From assembly GCA_027021605.1 (NCBI GenBank), contig JALUUA010000083.1, positions 1 through 14,110 of the forward strand: a stretch of DNA of 14,110 nucleotides. The letters are read 5' to 3'. Source of the stretch: Candidatus Bipolaricaulota bacterium (GTDB lineage Bacteria; Bipolaricaulota; Bipolaricaulia; RBG-16-55-9). The notes beneath the pieces were generated by a model. That model saw only the letters and a list, made by a program, of their open reading frames with translations. It had not been told where the DNA came from and searched no databases. Numbering within the stretch: the stretch's first letter is position 1; the number at the start of each line of letters is the position of its first letter. Below, piece after piece: positions 6,004 through 11,142 of the stretch. The translations under genes and the position numbers were made by a program.

Positions 6004-6456
6004 ATGAGCACGAAGACCCCAACACCGGAGCGATCCTCGGAAGAGGCCCCGACGAAGCGGATTCGGGTGCTGATGGCTAAGGCGGGGCTCGACGGCCACG
6101 ATCGGGGCGTTAAAGTGATCGCCCGTGCGTTGAGAGATGCGGGCATGGAAGTGATCTACACGGGGCTGCACAACACGCCCGAGCAGGTGGTGCGCGCTGC
6201 CCTCCAGGAGGACGTGGACGTGATCGGGGTCTCAATTCTGTCGGGCGCGCACATGACGATCTTCCCCCGCATTCTAGAGTTGATGAAGGAGTACGGGATG
6301 GAGGACGTGCTCCTCATCGGGGGCGGGATCATCCCGGACGATGACAAGCAGAAGCTCAAGGAGATGGGGGTCCGGGAGATCTTCGGCCCCGGGGCCTCCA
6401 CGGAGGAGATCGTCGAGTTCATCCGCCGGGAAGTGCACGAGCAAAAGCAGAAGTAG
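6004..6456 (+). CDS. B12-binding small subunit of the acyl-CoA mutase
   Basis: Cobalamin-binding partner of the large mutase subunit. Seen: a variable N-terminus (1-18), then RIRVLMAKAGLDGHDRGVKV with the base-off/His-on motif DGHDRG (Asp30, His32, Gly35), GVSILSGAHM and VLLIGGGIIP, and a C-terminal REIFGPGAS. His32 is the lower cobalt ligand. At 150 aa it matches separate small subunits of the isobutyryl-CoA mutase or archaeal methylmalonyl-CoA mutase type. It lies 13 nt after the large subunit, in an A-rich gap with no clear Shine-Dalgarno, so it is probably translated by coupling. No MeaB-type GTPase chaperone or epimerase lies in the window. Confidence 0.92.
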   Translation: MSTKTPTPERSSEEAPTKRIRVLMAKAGLDGHDRGVKVIARALRDAGMEVIYTGLHNTPEQVVRAALQEDVDVIGVSILSGAHMTIFPRILELMKEYGMEDVLLIGGGIIPDDDKQKLKEMGVREIFGPGASTEEIVEFIRREVHEQKQK

Positions 6457-6470
6457 TTTTCCAGGAAAAC
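6456..6470. terminator. Weak AT-rich hairpin between convergent mutase and hicA genes
   Basis: GTTTTCC and GGAAAAC flank one A, directly at the mutase stop codon; realistically this is a 6-bp stem with a 3-nt loop. It sits between two convergent genes, where a bidirectional terminator is expected, but it is AT-rich and has no following T tract, so the call is tentative. Confidence 0.25.
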
Positions 6471-6496
6471 GAATATCTTCCAAGCCGGAAAGCGAT

Positions 6497-6748
6497 TCAC
6501 TTTAGGAGCTTGAGCCTCTCGAGGTCTTCCTCTGTCCAGCGGGCTTGCTCCTCGATAATGGCCTTGAGGGTGCCCACCTTCAGGGTTTGCCCTAACTTGT
6601 GGACATGCAAGGTTACCGTGCGTCCATCGGGATGGACGTAGAAACGAGTCGCGCCCTTTCTGCGCCACTCTTGAAAACCATCCCTTCGGAGAGCCGACAT
6701 AAGCCTTCGTACCGTGAGGCCGCGAAGTTTGCCGTAGTCTATAGCCAT
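6497..6748 (-). CDS. hicA: HicA-family toxin-like protein lacking the usual catalytic His
   Basis: HicA toxins are small dsRBD-fold mRNA interferases. Seen: LMSALRRDGF (16-25), GATRFYVHPDG (32-42), TVTLHVHKLGQTLKVGTL (44-61) and AIIEEQARWTEEDLERL. Size (83 aa) and position after a hicB-like gene fit. Known HicA toxins carry G-S/T-H with a catalytic His in the first motif; here the tripeptide is Gly-Ala-Thr (32-34), so the usual catalytic residue is missing. His39, His48 and His50 remain. ATG 6748 follows the hicB stop by 9 nt, and those bases read CCCTCCTTT, the complement of a ribosome binding site rather than one. Expression may therefore rest on coupling. It may be a weakened or inactive toxin. 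Confidence 0.75.
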   Translation of the reverse strand: MAIDYGKLRGLTVRRLMSALRRDGFQEWRRKGATRFYVHPDGRTVTLHVHKLGQTLKVGTLKAIIEEQARWTEEDLERLKLLK

Positions 6749-6757
6749 AAAGGAGGG

Positions 6758-7048
6758 CTAAACCGTTACGGTAATCAGGGGTTCTTGGCTCACCTTGACC
6801 TGATCCGCAGGCTCTTCAGGAATCGGCTCTCCCTTTTCCCTCATGTACTCGAGGAGGAGCTCGAGGGCGTTCTGGAGGTTTTCAAGGGCCTGTTCGGGGG
6901 TGTCACCCCAAGCATGCGCTCCTTGATGCTTCAAAATCGGAACGTAGGCCCGCCAGACCGCCTTTTCCTCCGGCTCCTCCGGCCACTTGTCCTTCTCTAA
7001 AACGACCTTGAAGGTATAGGACTTAAGTTTGCCCTCTTTAATGGCCAT
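6758..7048 (-). CDS. hicB: HicB-like antitoxin
   Basis: Type II antitoxin that would bind and neutralise HicA. Seen: a degenerate RNase H-like HicB fold with YTFKVVLEKDKWP, then AVWRAYVPILKHQGAHAWGDTPEQALENLQ and a helix ALELLLEYMREKGEPIP, the common HicB pattern. No C-terminal HTH or ribbon-helix-helix is evident after GEPIP, only ~18 residues ending in TVTV. I chose ATG 7048 (96 aa) because AGGAGG at 7056-7061 is seven bases upstream; an in-frame ATG at 7087 would put that RBS inside the gene. It is the first gene of the pair, as is common for hicB-hicA orders. Confidence 0.8.
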   Translation of the reverse strand: MAIKEGKLKSYTFKVVLEKDKWPEEPEEKAVWRAYVPILKHQGAHAWGDTPEQALENLQNALELLLEYMREKGEPIPEEPADQVKVSQEPLITVTV

Positions 7049-7097
7049 GGCCTTGCCTCCTATGTCGATACCCTGCTGCAGGGGCAAATCCCTTCAC

Positions 7098-7141
7098 AGT
7101 GTAGCGCAGTGGTCACTTCTTTCAACGGGAAGGCTCCCGTT
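7098..7141 (-). promoter_or_regulatory. Candidate hicBA promoter with overlapping inverted repeat
   Basis: Minus-strand TTGAAA (7125-7120) and TACACT (7103-7098) are 16 bp apart, giving a start near 7091 and a leader of ~40 nt before hicB. A perfect inverted repeat AACGGGA-AGGC-TCCCGTT (7124-7141) overlaps the -35 edge and could be an operator. No T tract follows it on either strand, so I do not call it a terminator. The rest of 7142-7222 shows no gene. Confidence 0.4.
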
Positions 7142-7222
7142 ACAAAGCCTTTGACCCTTGAAGGGGGGTGGAAGTTCCCCTGATGCTTCGGGATCACAAC
7201 TTCTGGCGATAGTTCCCTATCA

Positions 7223-7537
7223 TCACGCTTCAGCTCCCGTAGGGTGGGAATCGAGCACCTCGTAGAGCTGGAACTCGTTGGGGCGGCTGAACCACTCCTT
7301 GGACGCCCCGCGGCTGTGGCCCCTCTGAAACTCCTCGGAGTTCGTCCAGCGCTCAAACGCTTCTTTCGACTCCCACCAGGTCATCACCAAATAGTCGTCC
7401 CCCGTGGTGGGCCGCAGGATCTGGATTTGGATGAAGCCGGGCATCGTCTCCACGAGCCGCTCCCGCTCGCGGAACCGCTGCTCAAACGGCTCCCGATACT
7501 CGGGCTTCACGAAGATGCGATTGACCGCGACAATCAT
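7223..7537 (-). CDS. Antibiotic biosynthesis monooxygenase (ABM) domain protein, heme-degrading IsdG/HmoA-like
   Basis: Small dimeric alpha+beta-barrel protein. Several family members cleave heme to release iron; others oxidise aromatic polyketides. Seen: MIVAVNRIFV, a RFRERERLVETMPGFIQIQI block and LVMTWWESKEAFERWTNSEEF followed by GHSRG. Asn6, Trp64 and His74 line up in spacing with the Asn-Trp-His triad of IsdG-type heme oxygenases (7/67/77 in S. aureus IsdG), which makes heme degradation the favoured role. The length, 104 aa, is normal. AAAGGAGG lies 6-7 bases before ATG 7537, an excellent RBS. A TATAAT sits ~38 nt upstream, inside the end of the preceding methyltransferase gene, so it may have its own promoter. 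Confidence 0.82.
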   Translation of the reverse strand: MIVAVNRIFVKPEYREPFEQRFRERERLVETMPGFIQIQILRPTTGDDYLVMTWWESKEAFERWTNSEEFQRGHSRGASKEWFSRPNEFQLYEVLDSHPTGAEA

Positions 7538-7574
7538 CGTGGACCTCCTTTGTGCGTTAGCGTTCGGGGAGCTG

Positions 7575-7580
7575 ATTATA
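7575..7580 (-). promoter_or_regulatory. -10-like box ahead of the ABM monooxygenase gene
   Basis: A perfect TATAAT on the minus strand, covering the stop codon of the upstream gene and 38 nt before ATG 7537. No good -35 hexamer is found 16-18 bp upstream (GC-rich sequence there) and there is no TGN extension, so this is only a candidate. Confidence 0.35.
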
Positions 7581-8772
7581 GCCCATTGCGGGGCCGCTCC
7601 GCCCGATAGAGTTGATGCGTCCCCGTGCCGGCGAGCACCTCCACGCTCGGAAAGGCGTCCCGGAGCCAGCGGTGGAAGGGGAGCCCTGCGGAGCCCACCA
7701 CGTACGCCCGGCCCCCCGCGTGCAGGACGCGGGCCGCGCCCTTCACAAACGCCCGAGCCGTCTCCCGGTCGAGCGCCCAGCCCTGGGGTGGATGCGCAGG
7801 CGGGTACGTCAGCACGACGTCAAAGCGCTCTCCCCGAACCTCCCCAATGACATCGCTGTAGCGCACCTCGGCCTGTGGCGGAGGGAGATCGTAAAGCGCC
7901 AGGGTTCGTCGAGAAGCCTCCAGCGCTGCAGCGCTTACGTCCACGAGCACGACTTCGGCTTGGTATTGACAAGCAGCGATAAGGCCCACGATCCCCGAGC
8001 CGCACCCCAAGTCTAGCGCGCGCTCCCCCGGCTCGATCGCGAGGTGCTCGACCAAGAGCCGCGTGCCGGGATCGAGCCCCTCCGCGCCGTAGGCGAAAAG
8101 GGCGGGGTGGGTGAAGAAGCGCCACGTCTTCCCGCCGATCTCTGCCTCGCGCAGCCCGAAGCCGTCGCCCGGGTCCTCCACGGGAGCCGAGGGGCGAACC
8201 GCGCAGGCGGCCCGACAGCCCCCGCCGTACGCCTCTTCCCGAATGTTCCCGAAGAGTTCTCTTGTAAATTTGAGGATGCCCTGCACGCCGCCGCGCTTCG
8301 GACCCGCTACGTAGAAGCGTCCTCCGGGCTTCAGATACCAGGCCGCAAGGTACACGAGCCGCCGGGCGAGTTCCTTCCCCTTGGGCAGGGAAAGACACAC
8401 GACGTCGAAGCTTTCGGGATCTAAGAGTCCGTACCCGTCGCCGTGGAGGATTCTTACGCGCTCCCCGAGTTCCTTCCCGAGGTTGTTGAGGGAGAGGGTC
8501 CGGCGGGCGGCCTCCACGGCGAGCCCGTGATCGTCGGCCAGCACGACCTCATTGCGGGTCCGACGCGCGAGGAGCACCCCCAGCTGCCCCGCCCCGCAGC
8601 GAAGGTCGAGCACCCGGTCGTCGGGGTGGATTTCCAGAAGGGAGACGAGGAGCTGCAGGGCGGGATCGATCTCGTCGCCCGAGGGAAGCCCGGGCTTCCC
8701 GGCCCAGCGGATCGGCTCACCCGCCAGCTCGCCCTCGTGCTCGCGCCAGATGTAGTAGTCGCCTCGGGGCAT
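7576..8772 (-). CDS. Tandem-domain RsmC/RlmG-like methyltransferase with degenerate catalytic motif
   Basis: Two Rossmann methyltransferase domains in a row, as in RsmC/RlmG guanine-N2 rRNA methyltransferases, where the N-terminal copy is structural and the C-terminal copy catalytic. Seen: N-copy motif I VLDLRCGAGQLG (54-65) and LSLPKGKE (127-134), matching the family's W-P-K-x-K-E region; C-copy motif I ALDLGCGSGIVG (252-263) and LVDVSAAALEASRRT (276-290). The catalytic N-P-P-F-H motif is replaced by TYPPAH (322-327). SAM binding by the C-copy looks intact, but the Asn used for base contact is missing, so rRNA activity is doubtful. The stop of the upstream cupin gene is 12 nt before ATG 8772, and no clear RBS is visible. 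Length (398 aa) fits RsmC-like proteins. Confidence 0.8.
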   Translation of the reverse strand: MPRGDYYIWREHEGELAGEPIRWAGKPGLPSGDEIDPALQLLVSLLEIHPDDRVLDLRCGAGQLGVLLARRTRNEVVLADDHGLAVEAARRTLSLNNLGKELGERVRILHGDGYGLLDPESFDVVCLSLPKGKELARRLVYLAAWYLKPGGRFYVAGPKRGGVQGILKFTRELFGNIREEAYGGGCRAACAVRPSAPVEDPGDGFGLREAEIGGKTWRFFTHPALFAYGAEGLDPGTRLLVEHLAIEPGERALDLGCGSGIVGLIAACQYQAEVVLVDVSAAALEASRRTLALYDLPPPQAEVRYSDVIGEVRGERFDVVLTYPPAHPPQGWALDRETARAFVKGAARVLHAGGRAYVVGSAGLPFHRWLRDAFPSVEVLAGTGTHQLYRAERPRNGL

Positions 8773-8784
8773 GATCGCGCCGGC

Positions 8785-9567
8785 TTAATCCAACCCCTTT
8801 GGGGAGAACGGGAGCGCAAAGCTCACGAGCAGAACTTCCTCATCGTCGGCTTCCCCGGCGGGCTTCAGCTCCGCGGGGACGCCCGCGGGGAGCACGAGGA
8901 GCTGCCCGGGTAGGACGGCGTACCTGACTCCTTCTACGCTTACCCGCAGTCGCCCCCGAGCGACGTAGAGCACGAGGTCTTCCGTGCCGTCCGGGCCCCA
9001 CGGCCCCCGCAGGCGCAGGAGCCGGACGCTCCCCGTGGGCGACTCGAAGACCGAGGTGCCCTCGAGTCCCTCCTGAAGCTCGCTTAGGGGCTGTGAGAAG
9101 CGCTCCTCGAGGACGATCCGCATGGGCAGGAGCCCCCCCGGGACCCGCGGCTCTCCCCCCGGCTCCGGGGCGGCCTGGGGAGGGGGCGTGGAGAAGACGA
9201 GCAGCATAAGCTCCCCTTGGGCCCGGATCTCCGCCGTCGTCCCCTGAAAGACGATGAGAAGCTCCTCGGGCCCCACTGTCACAGACTCCTGAGGGAGGGG
9301 GGTCTCCCCACGGCCCTGCAGAACAAGCACGATGTGATGGCTCGTGGGGTGAGAGCGCCACGCCCCTCCTGAGGGCACCCGCAGGAGCGCGATCTTTCCC
9401 AAGGGCTGCTCCCAGAGCACTGCTTTGGATGCAGCGGCGAGAAGCTCCTCGGGCGAGAGGACCCGCAACCGGGACCGGGATGTGGGCTCCCGCTGGGAGA
9501 GGATTCCCAGGCCCCACAGGCCCAGCACCGCAACGAGGACGGCCAGCAGAAACCAACCCCAGCGCAT
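8785..9567 (-). CDS. Membrane-anchored or exported double-cupin protein
   Basis: An N-terminal hydrophobic segment (residues 3-24, WGWFLLAVLVAVLGLWGLGIL) acts as a signal anchor, leaving the rest outside. Two cupin-like beta barrels follow. The first (about 50-130) has SHPTSHHIVLVLQGRGE and VGPEELLIVFQGTTAEI; the second (about 165-255) has DLVLYVARGRLRV and VLPGQLLVLPAGVPAEL. They are joined by a Pro/Gly-rich linker (130-146). The first cupin keeps a His cluster (His73, His77, His78) that could bind metal; the second has no His, so it is probably structural. No lipobox Cys is seen. It begins 6 nt after the CMD-type gene and is surely cotranscribed with it. Substrate unknown. Confidence 0.7.
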   Translation of the reverse strand: MRWGWFLLAVLVAVLGLWGLGILSQREPTSRSRLRVLSPEELLAAASKAVLWEQPLGKIALLRVPSGGAWRSHPTSHHIVLVLQGRGETPLPQESVTVGPEELLIVFQGTTAEIRAQGELMLLVFSTPPPQAAPEPGGEPRVPGGLLPMRIVLEERFSQPLSELQEGLEGTSVFESPTGSVRLLRLRGPWGPDGTEDLVLYVARGRLRVSVEGVRYAVLPGQLLVLPAGVPAELKPAGEADDEEVLLVSFALPFSPKGLD

Positions 9568-9573
9568 CGTCCG

Positions 9574-9945
9574 CTAGCCCTTCGGCCCTTTCGCTTGTTC
9601 CTGCTGCCGACGGATCTCGTCGAGGGTCTCGACGGCCCGGCGCAGGTGGGGGATCACGATGGAGCCGCCCACCACGAGCGCGACGCCGAACGCCTCGAAG
9701 AACTCCTCGTCCGTCACCCCTTGTTCGGCGCACTGCACTAGGTGGTAGGTGATGCAGTCGTCGCAGCGGAGCACCATCGAGGCCACCAGGCCCAAAAGCT
9801 CCTTCGTCTTGGCGGGGAGGGCCCCGTCGCGGTAGGTCTGGGAGTCCAGGCTGAAGAAGCGGTTAATCTGAAGGTTCCCCTGCCGGAAGATCCGCTCGTT
9901 CATCCGCTCTCGGTACTCGTGAAACGCCTTGAGGCGGTCGCTCAT
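9574..9945 (-). CDS. Carboxymuconolactone decarboxylase (CMD)/AhpD-family protein
   Basis: Small all-helical protein of the CMD/AhpD superfamily. Seen: ALPAKTKELLGLVASMVLRCDDCITYHLVQC split over residues 42-72, with Glu49, Cys61, Cys64 and His68. The 12-residue Glu-to-Cys spacing and C-x2-C-x3-H match the AhpD peroxidatic proton-relay site, so a thiol-disulfide or peroxidase role is more likely than decarboxylation. A second conserved half has EEFFEAFGVALVVGGSIVIPHLRRAVETLDE. The length (123 aa) is typical. The RBS AAGGAGG (9950-9956) is four bases from ATG 9945. It heads a run cupin - methyltransferase - ABM on the minus strand and lies 30 nt after the esterase gene, so all may share transcripts. 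Confidence 0.85.
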   Translation of the reverse strand: MSDRLKAFHEYRERMNERIFRQGNLQINRFFSLDSQTYRDGALPAKTKELLGLVASMVLRCDDCITYHLVQCAEQGVTDEEFFEAFGVALVVGGSIVIPHLRRAVETLDEIRRQQEQAKGPKG

Positions 9946-9975
9946 CGGGCCTCCTTCAGCTTCAGTTCCGTTCCG

Positions 9976-10869
9976 TTACGGGCCGACCTGCTCCTGCAGG
10001 AACTCCAGGACGAGTTGGGTGGTGCGATCCCCGCTCTGGCCGAGGGAGGTAACGATCGTCCGGTGGTCCCGGTCCGGGATCTCGAAGAGCTCGGCGTCCG
10101 CGCCCCGGGCGGCGAGCGCCCCGTAGAAGGCTTGGGCTTGGCGGTCCAGGGTGGGGATGTCGTGCCGGGCGTACAAGATGAGGAAAGGAAACGGCGGGGG
10201 ATCGCCCTCCTGGGCGTGGGTCAGGGGGGAGGCGTCCCGACGGCGCTCGGGGTCGTTGCCGAAGACCTCGGCGAACCCGGGGACGGCGGTTAGATCGTAG
10301 ACCCCGCTGATCGGGATCACCCCGCTTAAGACCTCAGGGGTGAGCCCCTGCTCCCAGAGGTAGCGGTCGTCGAGGGCTACAAGGGACACCAAATGCCCCC
10401 CGGCGGAGTGGCCCATGAGCACGATCTGTTCGGGGTCCCCGCCGTACGCGGCGATGCGGTTGTACACCCAGCGGAGGGCGCGGGCGACGTCCTGGACGTG
10501 GGCGGGGTGCTGTACGGCGGGGCTTAGGCGATAGTTGGGGATCACGGTGACGTAGCCCTGTTGAGCGAAGGCTCGGCCCAGGTAGCCGTACAGGGCTTTG
10601 TCGCCGCTCGTCCACCCGCCGCCGTGGACGAAGACGAGCACGGGGGCATTCTGGGCGTTTTGGAGTCGATAGACGTCGAGGGCGTTGCGCTGGGGGTTGG
10701 CCCCTGGGCCCTCGAAGTAGGGGATGTCCTGGACGATCTCAACGGATGGGGGAGGATCTTGAGCGTAGGGGACGAGGGCAACAAGGGCTACAAGCGACAC
10801 CAGGGCCGTCCCAAGCACAAAAGCCAGAGAAATGCGGTGCGGAGCAGCGCATCTTCCTTTTTCTCTCAT
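9976..10869 (-). CDS. Exported alpha/beta-hydrolase (esterase/lipase-like, HSL/kynurenine-formamidase type)
   Basis: Serine hydrolase acting on an ester or amide, probably outside the cytoplasm. Seen in 297-aa numbering: basic N-terminus and hydrophobic core (11-34, ISLAFVLGTALVSLVALVAL), a signal peptide ending near PYAQ; oxyanion-hole HGGGW (82-86); nucleophile Ser155 in GHSAGG; acid Asp237 in ARHD; His269 in DRDH. The G-x-S-x-G and HGGGW pair is typical of the HSL/carboxylesterase-type family. I chose ATG 10869 because AAAGGAG (10875-10881) is five bases upstream and the signal peptide then begins properly; an in-frame ATG at 10908 would add 13 charged residues and place the RBS inside the gene. 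The catalytic triad is complete. Substrate not predictable. Confidence 0.87.
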   Translation of the reverse strand: MREKGRCAAPHRISLAFVLGTALVSLVALVALVPYAQDPPPSVEIVQDIPYFEGPGANPQRNALDVYRLQNAQNAPVLVFVHGGGWTSGDKALYGYLGRAFAQQGYVTVIPNYRLSPAVQHPAHVQDVARALRWVYNRIAAYGGDPEQIVLMGHSAGGHLVSLVALDDRYLWEQGLTPEVLSGVIPISGVYDLTAVPGFAEVFGNDPERRRDASPLTHAQEGDPPPFPFLILYARHDIPTLDRQAQAFYGALAARGADAELFEIPDRDHRTIVTSLGQSGDRTTQLVLEFLQEQVGP

Positions 10870-10895
10870 GGGGGCTCCTTTCGACTCTTCAGCTC

Positions 10896-10913
10896 GATCG
10901 TTCGACAACGATC
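10896..10913. promoter_or_regulatory. Inverted repeat upstream of the esterase gene
   Basis: Perfect 7-bp arms GATCGTT / AACGATC around CGAC, 26 nt upstream of the esterase start. It could be an operator or a 5'-UTR hairpin; no known regulator is implied. In the remaining gap up to 11142 (about 230 bases) I see no gene and no convincing promoter pair; TTGTGT with TACGAT 19 bp on is the best plus-strand candidate for the restriction-modification gene and is weak. Confidence 0.35.
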
Positions 10914-11142
10914 TCCCAGGGGCTTGCGGTACCTCTCTGTGCCGTCGAAGTCGAAGCTCAACGCACCTCTATTCCCCCGTCACTCTAGCGCCCTCTTTTG
11001 TAGCTCCAATGCGGCATATTGTTGTCCCAATTTGTGTCGCAAACGAAAGCACGGCGTACGATACTCGATCCCTTCAAGGTGTGCAACGTGTCCGCCGGAA
11101 TTGACCGCAAGGTCCCCTTCCCCTACCCTTTTAGAGGTTTCG

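Noticed and set aside
7110..7145. On the minus strand, GTTGAAAG after a small palindrome resembles the end of a CRISPR repeat.
   Set aside because: There is only one copy in the window and no spaced repeats or cas genes nearby; the sequence is better read as a promoter/operator region of hicBA.
7208..7221. Small hairpin GATAG-TTCC-CTATC just after the ABM gene stop, considered as a terminator.
   Set aside because: Only 5 bp, AT-rich and without a T tract on the minus strand; too weak to call.
7060..7356. A 98-codon minus-strand frame covering the hicB-ABM gap, considered as a transposase or TnpB remnant.
   Set aside because: It overlaps the ABM gene in another frame, runs over the hicB RBS, and shows no recognisable transposase motif.
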